Assembly (NCBI GenBank): GCA_964428805.1
Contig: CAYRZF010000012.1
Location: 1-35,997, forward strand
DNA from: CAYRZF01 sp964428805
GTDB lineage: Bacteria > Methylomirabilota > Methylomirabilia > Rokubacteriales > CSP1-6
Length of the DNA stretch: 35,997 nucleotides
Direction: 5' to 3'
Under the pieces are notes generated by a model that saw only the letters and a list, made by a program, of their open reading frames with translations, was not told where the DNA came from and ran no database searches. The position numbers were made by a program, and so were the translations under genes. This document shows, piece after piece, positions 15,461 through 23,805 of this stretch (positions within the stretch are counted from its first letter, which is position 1; each line of letters starts with the position of its first letter).

Positions 15461-16873
15461 CTACCGGAGCTCCTTCCAGCGCTCGCTGAAGGTTCTGGAC
15501 GCGACCGGGGGAAGGTCGCGGGTCTTCGTCCACTTGCCGAAGACCAGCGGCAGGCTCCCGAGCCGCCCTTCCCTGACAAAGGGTCGCTGGGCCATTCGCC
15601 CGAGCGTGGCTGACAGTCTGAACAGCGTCGGCGAAGCCAGCACGCGACCGAAGACCCTGAACACCCCGCGCTCCGCCAGGGGAGCAATCCGCTCCCGATC
15701 GAGGCGCTGGCGCAGTTCGATCAGCATCCGCGGGATATCAATCCTGACGGGGCAGACCTCGTGGCACGCGCCGCAGAGGGAGGAGGCGTGGGCCAGGTCC
15801 TTTACCGCGTGATCCCCATTCAGCATGGCCGTGAGCAAGATGCCGATCGGGCCCGGGTAGGTGTAGCCGTAGGCATGACCGCCGATTTGCCGGTAGACCG
15901 GGCACACGTTGAGACAGGCACCGCAGCGCAGGCAGTAGAGCGCCTCCCGGAGTTCGCCGGCGATCTGATTGGAGCGCCCGCTGCCCATCAGGACCAGGTG
16001 GAACTCCTCGGGACCTTCCAGTTCCCCATGTTGGCGGGGTCCCCGCACGAGAGTGGTGTAGACGGAAAGCTTTTGGCCGGTGGCGCTCCGCGCCAGGATG
16101 GCGAGGAACACGACCAAGTCCGTCATCGAGGGGATCACCTTCTCGATGCCCATGAGGGCGACGTGGATCCTCGGCAGCGAGGTGACCATGCGTCCGTTGC
16201 CCTCGTTGGTCACGAGCACGATGGTGCCGGTTTCGGCGACCGCGAAATTCGCCCCTGTTATTCCCATGTCTGCCTGGAGGAACTTCTGACGCAGCTCCTT
16301 CCGCGCCACGGCCGTGAGCACTTCCGGGTCGGCCGCGAAGCGCCCCTTGAGCGCGTGGGAGAACAGGTCGGCCACCTGACCCTTGGTCTTGTGGATGGCC
16401 GGGACGATGATGTGCGACGGCTTCTCCCGGGCGAGCTGGATGATGTACTCGCCGAGGTCGGTCTCGACCGGCGTCACACCTGCGTGCTCCAGGGCCTCGT
16501 TCAGCTCGATCTCCTCGGTGGCCATGGACTTGGACTTGACCACCGTTTTCACGCCCCTGTCGCCGCAGAGCTGAAGGATGATGTCCCGGGCCTCTTCCCC
16601 GGTGGCCGCCCAGTGAACGCGACCGCCGAGCCTCTCGACGTTATCGGCGAGCATTTCAAGGTAGTAGTCCAGCCGCTCGAGGGTGGCTTCCTTGATGGCC
16701 CGTGCCCGGTCGCGCAACAGGTCGCCCTGGGGGAGGCTGGCAAAGGCGTCCTTCCGGAGGCCGATGAACTTGGTCGTGGCATTGGTCAGCGCTTCCTGGA
16801 GGGATGCGTCCTTCAGCGCTGCTCCCGCGCGCTCGGGAAACGGGATTTTCAGCGAGGACGGGAGATGTCTCAT
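15461..16873 (-). CDS. lutB: iron-sulfur protein LutB (YkgF family)
   Basis: A 470-residue protein with an N-terminal LUD domain (GITGANFAVAETGTIVLVTNEGNGR) and a C-terminal pair of ferredoxin-type [4Fe-4S] motifs, CLRCGACLNVCP and CGACHEVCP. A helical tail ends with the FGKWTKTRDLPP segment typical of LutB. The ATG at 16873 overlaps the lutA stop (ATGA); the longer upstream frame is a shadow inside lutA. LutB passes electrons between the LutA cysteine-rich protein and an acceptor during 2-hydroxyacid oxidation. Length and motif order match the family. Confidence 0.93.
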   Translation of the reverse strand: MRHLPSSLKIPFPERAGAALKDASLQEALTNATTKFIGLRKDAFASLPQGDLLRDRARAIKEATLERLDYYLEMLADNVERLGGRVHWAATGEEARDIILQLCGDRGVKTVVKSKSMATEEIELNEALEHAGVTPVETDLGEYIIQLAREKPSHIIVPAIHKTKGQVADLFSHALKGRFAADPEVLTAVARKELRQKFLQADMGITGANFAVAETGTIVLVTNEGNGRMVTSLPRIHVALMGIEKVIPSMTDLVVFLAILARSATGQKLSVYTTLVRGPRQHGELEGPEEFHLVLMGSGRSNQIAGELREALYCLRCGACLNVCPVYRQIGGHAYGYTYPGPIGILLTAMLNGDHAVKDLAHASSLCGACHEVCPVRIDIPRMLIELRQRLDRERIAPLAERGVFRVFGRVLASPTLFRLSATLGRMAQRPFVREGRLGSLPLVFGKWTKTRDLPPVASRTFSERWKELR

Positions 16874-17610
16874 ATGCCGTCGGTGCCCGCCAGGACCTGG
16901 GCCAGGTGCAGCGCCCGCACCGCCGATCCCTTCCGCGACAAGCCTCCGCCCATCTGCATGAGGCAGCCCGCGTCGCAGGCGACCAGGCACTCGGCCCCGG
17001 TCTTCTCGATGTTGGCAATCTTCTTGCCAAGGATCGATGTCGAGACGTCCGGAAGCCGGACGGAGAACGACCCTCCGAATCCGCAACACTCGTCCGCGCC
17101 AGGAAGCTCGAGCAGCTCCACGCCTTCCAGGTTCTTCAGGAGAGTCCGTGGGGACTGCGCCTCCCCCAGGCCGCGGAGGAGGTGGCAGGAGTCGTGGTAC
17201 GTCACCTTTCCTCTGAAGTTCGTGGTCACGCGGCTCAGGCCCAGTATCTTGACGAGAAACTGGGACAGCTCGTAGGTGCGGCTCGCCAGCGCCTCGGCCT
17301 CCTTCCTGAGCGCCGGCTCATCGTCGAACAGTCCCGGGTATTCCTTTTTCACCATCCAGGCGCAAGACCCGGATGGAACCACGACATACTCGGAGGCGGC
17401 AAAGAGCGGGAGGGTACGGCGGGCCACCCGCGCGGCCTCGCCATGGTAGCCAGAGTTGAACAGCGGAAGCCCGCAGCAGGTCTGATTCGCCGGGAAGTCC
17501 ACCGTCACGCCGAGGCGGCGCAGCAGCCGGACGATGGCCACCCCGACCTCCGGGTAGAACAGGTCCACGAGACAGGTAACGAACAGTGAGGCGCGAACCG
17601 GCGCGGCCAT
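16870..17610 (-). CDS. lutA: CCG-domain (cysteine-rich) protein LutA (YkgE family)
   Basis: A 246-residue protein with two cysteine-rich CCG domains: NQTCCGLPLFNSG with the upstream Cys of VTCLVDL, and DECCGFGGSFS with the upstream HDSCH. This is the heterodisulfide-reductase-like fold that binds a special iron-sulfur cluster. In LutA it is the likely catalytic or electron-accepting part of L-lactate oxidation. Its stop overlaps the lutB start by 4 bp. The cupin gene lies 22 nt upstream, so it may start this operon. No lactate permease or LutR-type regulator is next to it, so the substrate is not certain. Confidence 0.92.
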   Translation of the reverse strand: MAAPVRASLFVTCLVDLFYPEVGVAIVRLLRRLGVTVDFPANQTCCGLPLFNSGYHGEAARVARRTLPLFAASEYVVVPSGSCAWMVKKEYPGLFDDEPALRKEAEALASRTYELSQFLVKILGLSRVTTNFRGKVTYHDSCHLLRGLGEAQSPRTLLKNLEGVELLELPGADECCGFGGSFSVRLPDVSTSILGKKIANIEKTGAECLVACDAGCLMQMGGGLSRKGSAVRALHLAQVLAGTDGI

Positions 17611-17632
17611 AGCTTTCGGTGATCTTCGAGGT

Positions 17633-17953
17633 TCAATGTGTCGGGGGCGGAGCCACCACTACCAGAACCACCAACGGAGTCGGGCCGTCGTTAACCAGCC
17701 CGTGCTCCACCCCGGCGGGGGCCACGAGCGCCTCCCCTTCGCCGAGCTTCTCCTCCTTCCCGGCGAGGGAAAACCGGCCCGCGCCCTTGAGAACGTAGTA
17801 TACCTTGTCCTGCGCGTCGTGGGTGTGGGCTTTCTGCGTCTGGCCCGGAGCCACACAGTAGAGGTCGAGCTGGAAACGTCCGGTTGCCGCCAGGGCGATC
17901 TTCGCCAGCTTCTGAGGTTGAAACTGGACGTGGTCCTCGACCCTGATCTTCAT
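17633..17953 (-). CDS. small cupin-domain protein
   Basis: A 106-residue single-domain cupin. The metal-site motifs are HTHDAQDKVYYVLKG (two His and a distal position) and PAGVEHGLVNDG (third His), within a beta-rich small barrel. It could be a metal-binding enzyme or sensor; the family is too broad for a substrate call. It lies 22 nt upstream of lutA on the same strand. A hairpin with a T-rich tail sits directly upstream of its ATG, which may separate it from korAB or attenuate read-through. GAAGG is close to the start codon. Confidence 0.82.
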   Translation of the reverse strand: MKIRVEDHVQFQPQKLAKIALAATGRFQLDLYCVAPGQTQKAHTHDAQDKVYYVLKGAGRFSLAGKEEKLGEGEALVAPAGVEHGLVNDGPTPLVVLVVVAPPPTH

Positions 17954-17961
17954 TGCCGGCC

Positions 17962-17999
17962 CTTCAAAACAAACTTGCCGACCCCTGGTAGGGGCCGGC
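17962..17999 (-). terminator. intrinsic terminator or attenuator after korB
   Basis: On the minus strand the arms at 17990-17999 and 17977-17986 form a 10-bp GC-rich stem (one G-U pair) with a 3-nt loop, followed at once by AAGTTTGTTTTG. It lies about 90 nt after the korB stop and about 10 nt before the cupin start codon. It could end the korAB transcript or act as a leader hairpin for the cupin-lut operon. Confidence 0.5.
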
Positions 18000-18090
18000 G
18001 CGTAAGGACACAGTTCAAGTGCGGGCTCTGCCCTCGACCTGTCCCGGGGGCGGTGCGGAAGGGGCGGCTCCCCGCGCCGCCCTCGCGCTC

Positions 18091-19119
18091 CTAGCCGATC
18101 CTCCAGGTATCGCCCGAGACGAGGAGCGCGGCCATGTCTCCGGGTCCCCGTTCGGCGATGGCTTTCCGCTCCTGTTCAAGGAGAATGTCCTCGTACACGG
18201 GCGCCTGAACGCTTTCCAGGACGCCGATCGGGATCGGGAACTCTGGGGGCGACAGCTTCGTCAGCACCGAGGCCTTCCACGCATCAGTCTCGTCGTGGAC
18301 CCAGAGCGCGCTTTCAGGAACGTCCTTTGCCCGGACGACGCGTGGCGTCGGGCCGTCCAGCACGAGCGACCGCCGATCATCCACAGCGCCGAACAGCAGC
18401 GGCCGACCGTGCTCGAGGCGCAGCTCATACAGGATTTTGGATTCCCGGTCGTATATGACGTTCCAGGCGAGGTCGTTATAGACGTTGCAATTCTGGAGGA
18501 TCTCGACGAAGGCCGCACCTGTGTGCCGCGCCGCGCGCTTGAGGGTCTCTTCCATGTGCGCGACGCTGCGGTCAACCGTGCGGGCGACGAACGTCGCTCC
18601 CGAGCCGCGCGCAAAGGCGCACGGGCTGAGCGGCCGATCCACGGAACCTGCCGGGGTCGACTTCGTCACCTTTCCAACCTCACTGGTGGGGGAATACTGG
18701 CCCTTCGTAAGGCCGTAGATTTTGTTGTTGAAGAGCAGAATGGTAACGTTCACGTTTCGGCGGAGGACGTGGAGCAGGTGGTTCCCGCCGATGGACAGGC
18801 CATCGCCGTCACCCGTGACCACGAACACTTTAAGGTCGGGTCGAGCCAACCGGAGGCCGGTGGCGATGGCCGGCGCTCGCCCGTGGATCGTGTGGAAGCC
18901 GTACGTGTTCATGTAGTACGGGAATCGGCTCGAGCAGCCGATTCCCGAGACGAACACGACGTTCTCGCGCGGGATGCCCAGGTCCGGCATCATCTTTTGC
19001 ATCGCGCTGAGAACCGCGTAGTCTCCGCACCCGGGGCACCAGCGAACGTCCTGGTCGGATTCAAAATCCTTTTTCGTGTATTTCCGGGGGACTTCAGCGA
19101 CGCTCGGCGGATCGCTCAT
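18091..19119 (-). CDS. korB: 2-oxoacid:ferredoxin oxidoreductase, beta subunit
   Basis: A 342-residue thiamine-diphosphate-binding beta subunit. WCPGCGDYAV near the N-terminus gives cluster or TPP-site cysteines, with GIGCSSRFPYY next. The TPP/Mg motif runs from GDGDGLSIGGNHLLH to LLFNN, and NKIYGLTKGQYSPTSE is typical of KorB-type enzymes. Together with the alpha/gamma fusion it forms a heterotetramer that interconverts 2-oxoglutarate (or a related 2-oxoacid) and succinyl-CoA plus CO2 with ferredoxin. The exact 2-oxoacid is inferred from overall resemblance to two-subunit Kor enzymes. The ATG overlaps the korA stop by 4 bp. No separate ferredoxin (delta) subunit is encoded nearby. Confidence 0.9.
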   Translation of the reverse strand: MSDPPSVAEVPRKYTKKDFESDQDVRWCPGCGDYAVLSAMQKMMPDLGIPRENVVFVSGIGCSSRFPYYMNTYGFHTIHGRAPAIATGLRLARPDLKVFVVTGDGDGLSIGGNHLLHVLRRNVNVTILLFNNKIYGLTKGQYSPTSEVGKVTKSTPAGSVDRPLSPCAFARGSGATFVARTVDRSVAHMEETLKRAARHTGAAFVEILQNCNVYNDLAWNVIYDRESKILYELRLEHGRPLLFGAVDDRRSLVLDGPTPRVVRAKDVPESALWVHDETDAWKASVLTKLSPPEFPIPIGVLESVQAPVYEDILLEQERKAIAERGPGDMAALLVSGDTWRIG

Positions 19120-20987
19120 TTCTTATCCTGTAATAGTTGCTCAATGGTTTCCCGAAGCTCCTGGGTTGGAAGGGGGAGCCCACGCACCCGATTGAAGCCG
19201 ACGGCGTCCACCAGATATTCTGCGCGGAGGACACGCACGAGCTGTCCGCTGTTGATCTCCGGGACCAGAACCCGCTCGTACTGGCGGAGGATTTGCCCGA
19301 GGTCCGGCGGGAGGGGGTTCAGGTGGCGCAGGTGAATACTCGCCACCGCCTTCCCCTCCTCGTGGAGCTCCTCCACGGCAGCGGTGATGGTGCCGTAGGT
19401 ACTCCCCCAGCCCACGACGAGCAGATCGCCCGCCGCCGGGCCGTTGACCGTGGTCGGGGGGATTTCCTGCGCGACGCGGCGCACCTTCTCCGCGCGCAGT
19501 CGCACCATTAAGTCGTGGTTGTCCGCGTCATAGGAGACGGTGCCGGTGACATCTTGCTTTTCGAGTCCGCCGATCCGGTGCTCGAGGCCGGGCGTTCCCG
19601 GGCGAACCCACGGACGGGCCAGCGTCCCCTCGTCCCTGACGTACGGGAAGAACCCCTGCGGGTCGGTCCGGAACGCCACCGGAATCTCCCGCAATGTCTT
19701 TGGGTCCGGGATCAGCCAGGGCTCGGCGCCGCTCGCGAGGTAGCCGTCGCTCAGGACGATCACGGGGACCATGTACTTCACGGCGATGCGGATCGCCTCG
19801 TAGGCGATGAAGAAACAGTCGCCCGGCGTCATCGGTGCCAGCACGACCACGGGAGACTCGCTGTTCCGCCCGTAGAGGGACATGAGCAGGTCGGCCTGCT
19901 CGGTCTTCGTCGGCAGCCCCGTGCTGGGCCCCGCCCGCTGGACATCGAAGACGATGATCGGGAGCTCCGCCATCACGGCCAGGTTCATGCCTTCGGCCTT
20001 CAGGGCCATCCCCGGCCCGCTGGAAGCGCAGATGCCGATCGCCCCGCCGAAGGCGGCGCCGATCACCGCACCGACGGCGGCGATCTCGTCCTCGGCCTGG
20101 AAGGTTCGAACCCCGAATCGCTTGTGGAGCGACAGCTCGTGGAGGATGTCGCTGGCCGGCGTAATCGGATACGCCCCGTACACGACGGGGAGCTTGGTGC
20201 GCTGGGCCGCCGCCAGGATCCCCCAGGCGAGCGCCCGGTTGCCGGTGATGCTCCGGTAGAGCCCGGGGGGCATCTGCGCCGGCTCGATGCCGTAGCACTC
20301 GGTGAAAATCTCGGCCGTCTCGCCGAAGTGGTACCCGGCCTTGATGGCCCGGGTGTTTGCCTCGGCAATCGCCGCGTTTTTGGAGAACCGCCTCGCGATC
20401 CAGCTTAAGGTCGGCTCGATGGGACGCGTGTAGATCCACGAGACGATCCCGAGGGAGAAAAAGTTCTTGCAGCGCTCCTTCTCTTTCACGTTGAGCGGGA
20501 GCCCCTCGAGCGCGTCCATCGTGAGCCGGGTCACGTCCATCTTGTGAACGCGGTACCGGTCCTCGAGCGCCCGGTCGTCCAGCGGGTTGCTGGTGTAGCC
20601 GGCCCGATCGAGGTTCTTCTGCTCGAAGGAGGCCGTGTTGACGATCAGGAGGCCGCCTTCCTTGAGGTCCCCGAGATGCACCCGGAGCGCGGCGGGGTTC
20701 ATGGCCACGAGGCAGTCGAGGCGATCTCCGGGCGTGTACACGCGCCGACTGCCGAACTGGAGCTGGTAGCTGGACACACCGAACAATGTGCCGGCAGGCG
20801 CCCGGATCTCCGCGGGGAAGTTCGGCAGCGTGACCATGTCCGCCCCCGCCCAGGCGGCCTCGGTGGCGAACTGCTCGCCGGTGACCTGCATGCCGTCCCC
20901 CGAGTCGCCGGCAAACCGCACCACGGCACGATCGAGCTGGCGGCGCGGCTTCTGGATTGTCGGTGCCGATGCGACGACGTCGCCCAT
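19116..20987 (-). CDS. korA: 2-oxoacid:ferredoxin oxidoreductase, gamma-alpha fused subunit
   Basis: A 623-residue fusion. The N-terminal gamma domain (about 20-205) has VVRFAGDSGDGMQVTGEQFA and TLPNFPAEIRAPAGTLFGVSSYQ. The alpha domain (about 225-620) has YPITPASDILHELS, a GIGASSGPG-like GICASSGPGMALKAEGMNLA, VQRAGPSTGLPTKTEQADL and a C-terminal LHLRHLNPLPPDL-like strand. This fusion is typical of two-subunit Kor enzymes. The start ATG at 20987 follows GGAG closely (3 nt) with a second purine tract further up. The CBS-domain gene ends 16 nt upstream, so the transcript is probably CBS-korA-korB. The enzyme would supply low-potential electrons, or fix CO2 in reverse. Confidence 0.93.
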   Translation of the reverse strand: MGDVVASAPTIQKPRRQLDRAVVRFAGDSGDGMQVTGEQFATEAAWAGADMVTLPNFPAEIRAPAGTLFGVSSYQLQFGSRRVYTPGDRLDCLVAMNPAALRVHLGDLKEGGLLIVNTASFEQKNLDRAGYTSNPLDDRALEDRYRVHKMDVTRLTMDALEGLPLNVKEKERCKNFFSLGIVSWIYTRPIEPTLSWIARRFSKNAAIAEANTRAIKAGYHFGETAEIFTECYGIEPAQMPPGLYRSITGNRALAWGILAAAQRTKLPVVYGAYPITPASDILHELSLHKRFGVRTFQAEDEIAAVGAVIGAAFGGAIGICASSGPGMALKAEGMNLAVMAELPIIVFDVQRAGPSTGLPTKTEQADLLMSLYGRNSESPVVVLAPMTPGDCFFIAYEAIRIAVKYMVPVIVLSDGYLASGAEPWLIPDPKTLREIPVAFRTDPQGFFPYVRDEGTLARPWVRPGTPGLEHRIGGLEKQDVTGTVSYDADNHDLMVRLRAEKVRRVAQEIPPTTVNGPAAGDLLVVGWGSTYGTITAAVEELHEEGKAVASIHLRHLNPLPPDLGQILRQYERVLVPEINSGQLVRVLRAEYLVDAVGFNRVRGLPLPTQELRETIEQLLQDKK

Positions 20988-21003
20988 GGGCTCCTTCTCC
21001 CCT

Positions 21004-21528
21004 TTAACCGGCGTCCACCTGGAGCGGGTGCTTGATTTCGTCTCCCGGGCGCAGATTCAGCACAGCTTCCGGGAAAATTTCCGCCAGCCACTTGACCACG
21101 TCACTCACCGTCACGATCCCGATGGGCCGGCGCTCGGCATCCACGAGCGGGACGGTCCGGTACCCGGCGTTGTTCATCCGGTTCACCGCGAAGCAGATCC
21201 GGTCCTGGGGGGAGAGCGCTTCGGGCTCCGGCGTCATCACCTCAGCCAGCGTCGTCCGGTGGACGTCCCGCCCCTGCCCGACGACGCGCGTGAGGACGTC
21301 GCGCTCCGTGAAGATGCCGGTCAGGCGTCCCTCCCCGTCCACGATCACGACCGCCGCCCGGCGGTTGGCCAGCATCTTCGTGATGGCCTCGTGCACCGTG
21401 GCATTGGCGGTGAAACGAATCGGCTCGCTGGGCGCGAGCAGGCTGACAGAGTCGTTGAGGAGCGCCCCCTGGAGCTTTTGAAATTCAATCTCGAGAGACT
21501 CGGAGTATTCGTCCTGAAAATCGCTCAT
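21004..21528 (-). CDS. tandem CBS-domain protein encoded with korAB
   Basis: A 174-residue protein made mainly of two CBS domains. The first includes ATVHEAITKMLANRRAAVVIVD and GRLTGIFTERDVLTRVV; the second includes VMTPEPEALSPQDRICFAVNRM and GIVTVSDVVKWLAE. About 45 residues precede them, acidic and helical. CBS pairs usually bind adenine nucleotides (AMP, ATP, SAM, NAD) and regulate a partner. The ATG at 21528 (MSDFQDEY) has AGGTGG 6 nt upstream and is preferred over the GTG or other start 10 codons earlier. A sigma-70-like promoter lies about 120 nt upstream. It is 16 nt before korA, so a role in energy-state control of KorAB is a fair inference, not shown. Confidence 0.88.
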   Translation of the reverse strand: MSDFQDEYSESLEIEFQKLQGALLNDSVSLLAPSEPIRFTANATVHEAITKMLANRRAAVVIVDGEGRLTGIFTERDVLTRVVGQGRDVHRTTLAEVMTPEPEALSPQDRICFAVNRMNNAGYRTVPLVDAERRPIGIVTVSDVVKWLAEIFPEAVLNLRPGDEIKHPLQVDAG

Positions 21529-21647
21529 GTACGTCCACCTGCCTTTCACGCCCCGCACGCAGGCGCCTGCCGTCGTGGCGTGAGTTCAAACATTGAGGCC
21601 CGACGTCCCTGGACCGACTTCCGCCCTCAAGCGGGCGGACCATTTCT

Positions 21648-21676
21648 ATGATATCGAAGCGACCGGGGAATAGCAA
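21648..21676 (-). promoter_or_regulatory. sigma-70-like promoter for CBS-korAB
   Basis: On the minus strand TTGCTA (-35) and TATCAT (-10, 5 of 6 to consensus) are 17 nt apart, just after the M24 peptidase stop. The predicted start near 21641 leaves a leader of about 110 nt, which opens with a small hairpin (21621-21638, 6-bp stem CCGCCC/GGGCGG). Confidence 0.5.
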
Positions 21677-21696
21677 GGCAATCAGGGGGAAAGGGG

Positions 21697-22827
21697 CTAC
21701 AGCTCAAGAAGCGCCGCCTTGGGGGTGCGGGTAAGGCTGCGGCAGCCGGCGGCCTCGACGACGACGAGATCCTCGATGCGAACGGCTCCCCAGCGGGAGT
21801 AATAAAGACCCGGCTCCACCGTGACGACTTGGCCGGCCTTGAGGACCTGGTCCACCTTGCTGATGCGTGGCGGCTCGTGGATGTCGAGCCCCACCCCGTG
21901 CCCGGTGCCGTGGAAGAACCCCTGCATCCGGCCGTCCACGAACCCGGTCTCGAACCCGCGGCCTTCCATGGTCCGGGTGACCTCCGCGTGAATGGCCTGA
22001 CCCGAGGCGCCGTCTCGGATCAGCTCGATCCCCCGGAGCTGCGCCGCCAGGACGGCGTCGTACATCCGTCGGAGCTCATCGGGGGCCTTTCCCTTCACGA
22101 CGGTCCGCGTCATGTCGGCGAAGTATCGGGTGCGACTGGAACGGGGAAAAATGTCGAACACGATGGACTGGTGGGGCCGGATGGGGCCGGAGCCCTGATT
22201 GTGGGGGTCCACGCCGTCAATTCCGCAGGCGACGATCGTGTGCTGGGCAACGCAGTCGTTCTCCATCAACGAGACGTTGATGACCTTCTTCAAGTGTTCA
22301 ACCGTCAGGGGCTTGCCTTGCCAGGACACCTGCCCCCCCCTAGCCTGGCTCTCCCTCAGGACCCCCACCGCCGCTTCAAAGGCCGTCTCCGTATGTCGTT
22401 GTGTCTCAGCGATCGCCGCGATCTCGTCCTCCGACTTGATGAGGCGCTCGGGAAAGAAGGGATCGGGTCGGGCCGACACACGCACCCCCTTGTCCCTCAG
22501 GCGGTCGGCATACTCCAGCGGGAAGTTCGACGGGACGCTGACCACCGTGACCCCGTGGGCCTCCAAGAGCAGGCCGACCATGTCGATGAGGTGGGGGGAC
22601 TGCCAGCGTTGGCGAGCCTTGCCCTCGTACTCCGAGAGGGACAGCACCTCATCAACCCGGGCCTGGGCCCGCGCCCGGTCGATCTCCAGGTCGCTCATGA
22701 GCAGGATCTTGCGTCCCCCGATTTGCAGGAACACGAAGGGGTCAGGTGCCAGGAAGCGCGTCGCGTAGTACAGGTTGGAGTCCGACTCGCTGGCCGCGAT
22801 GAGGAGAAGCGCCGTGTCGTTGTTCAT
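21697..22827 (-). CDS. M24 family metallopeptidase (Xaa-Pro aminopeptidase-like)
   Basis: A 376-residue M24 'pita-bread' peptidase. Residues to about 140 form the creatinase-like N-terminal domain. The catalytic domain carries all five expected metal ligands in order: Asp in VFDIFPR, Asp in YFADMTRT, His in FHGTGHGVGLDIHE, Glu in VTVEPGLY and Glu in RIEDLVVV. This supports a dimetal aminopeptidase cleaving N-terminal residues before proline, or another C-N hydrolase of the group. It is likely cytoplasmic; no signal peptide is visible. A good promoter places the transcription start within a few nucleotides of the ATG, suggesting a leaderless message. No Shine-Dalgarno is present. Confidence 0.9.
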   Translation of the reverse strand: MNNDTALLLIAASESDSNLYYATRFLAPDPFVFLQIGGRKILLMSDLEIDRARAQARVDEVLSLSEYEGKARQRWQSPHLIDMVGLLLEAHGVTVVSVPSNFPLEYADRLRDKGVRVSARPDPFFPERLIKSEDEIAAIAETQRHTETAFEAAVGVLRESQARGGQVSWQGKPLTVEHLKKVINVSLMENDCVAQHTIVACGIDGVDPHNQGSGPIRPHQSIVFDIFPRSSRTRYFADMTRTVVKGKAPDELRRMYDAVLAAQLRGIELIRDGASGQAIHAEVTRTMEGRGFETGFVDGRMQGFFHGTGHGVGLDIHEPPRISKVDQVLKAGQVVTVEPGLYYSRWGAVRIEDLVVVEAAGCRSLTRTPKAALLEL

Positions 22828-22836
22828 GCGGGGGCT

Positions 22837-22865
22837 AGGATAACATGCGGTCTACCGGGTCTCAA
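22837..22865 (-). promoter_or_regulatory. sigma-70-like promoter for the M24 peptidase
   Basis: On the minus strand TTGAGA (5 of 6) and TATCCT (4 of 6) are separated by 17 nt. The -10 ends 9 nt before the ATG, so transcription would start at or 2-3 nt before the start codon. No ribosome-binding site fits in that space. Confidence 0.5.
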
Positions 22866-22905
22866 CCAACCCGGGCGGGCACCGCGGCCGTTCAATCCGC
22901 GCGAA

Positions 22906-23796
22906 CTACCCGCGGTCGCTGGCTTTCCTGAGCGACTCGATAAATCGGACAACCGTGGGAGAGAGGTGTTTCTGCTTGCGGTAAATGATCCCCACCGGCC
23001 GCGCGAGGTTTGGGATCCCGAGCGGCACGGCCGCGAGGCTGCCGATCTCGATCTCCTTTACCACGGTCGGCTGGGGGAGGATGCTGATACCGGCGCCGAT
23101 CGCGATGGCCTGCTTGATCGTCTCAATGTTGTCGAACTCCATCACGACGCTCACCCGGATATTCCCGTGCTTCAGGCTCCGATCGATGGCCTTTCGGATC
23201 CCCAGGTCCGGGTCGAAGGCGACGAACTTCTCCCCGTTCAGGTCGGCCGGCCTCACCACCCGCCGCTTGGCGAAACGATGCCCCGGGTGGCAGACGAGGA
23301 CCATCTTCTCCGCGCGCCAGGGGATCACCGCCAGGGAGCGCATCGCCGGTGGGTACGACATGATCCCGATGTCCGCCTCGTCGTTGATGACCGCTTCCAC
23401 CACCTTGTGGGGGTGAAGGCATTCGAGCTGGATCCTGGCTTGGGGGTGGGCCGACATGAAGGGCTGCATGTGGCGGCTCACCTCGTGAAGCCCAACGGAG
23501 TAGATGGCGGCCACCCGGATCGTCCCGTCCAGGCGGGTCCGCGCGGAAGAGACACGGGCCCTGGCCTGCCTGAAGCGGTCGAGGAGGTCCCGGCAGGCCT
23601 CATAGAACACGCGCCCCTCGGCGGTCACTGTGAACGGGCGCTTGGTCCTGTCGAGCAGGTGGACATCCAGGTCGGCCTCGAGCTGCTGAATTGCCTGGCT
23701 GGCGGCTGACTGGGAGACCTCGTTGGCGGCGGCGCCGCGCGAAAAGCTGCGGAGGCGGACCACGTCGCAATAGAGTTGCAGAGTTTCCAGGTTCAT
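22906..23796 (-). CDS. LysR-family transcriptional regulator, divergent from gltBD
   Basis: A 296-residue LysR-type regulator. The winged helix-turn-helix is at 1-60 (MNLETLQLYCDVVRLRSFSR, then AAANEVSQSAASQAIQQLE), followed by a linker helix and a two-lobed effector domain (about 90-290). The effector domain has typical strands such as IRVAAIYSVG, ADIGIMSYP and IGAGISILPQ. It is transcribed away from gltB across a 129-nt gap holding a TTAC-N7-GTAA palindrome. This layout matches GltC of Bacillus, a LysR activator of the glutamate synthase operon; applying that role here is inference. A CysB/CysL-like sulfur regulator is the main alternative. Confidence 0.92.
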   Translation of the reverse strand: MNLETLQLYCDVVRLRSFSRGAAANEVSQSAASQAIQQLEADLDVHLLDRTKRPFTVTAEGRVFYEACRDLLDRFRQARARVSSARTRLDGTIRVAAIYSVGLHEVSRHMQPFMSAHPQARIQLECLHPHKVVEAVINDEADIGIMSYPPAMRSLAVIPWRAEKMVLVCHPGHRFAKRRVVRPADLNGEKFVAFDPDLGIRKAIDRSLKHGNIRVSVVMEFDNIETIKQAIAIGAGISILPQPTVVKEIEIGSLAAVPLGIPNLARPVGIIYRKQKHLSPTVVRFIESLRKASDRG

Positions 23797-23805
23797 GCCC
23801 CCACG

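Noticed and set aside
15761..17275. Plus-strand open frame of 504 codons
   Set aside because: It is antisense to lutB and lutA, with no recognisable motif or ribosome-binding site.
21829..23709. Long plus-strand open frame (626 codons) across the M24 and LysR genes
   Set aside because: It is antisense to two well-recognised genes and its intergenic gap. Such open frames are expected opposite GC-rich genes, and no domain is visible.
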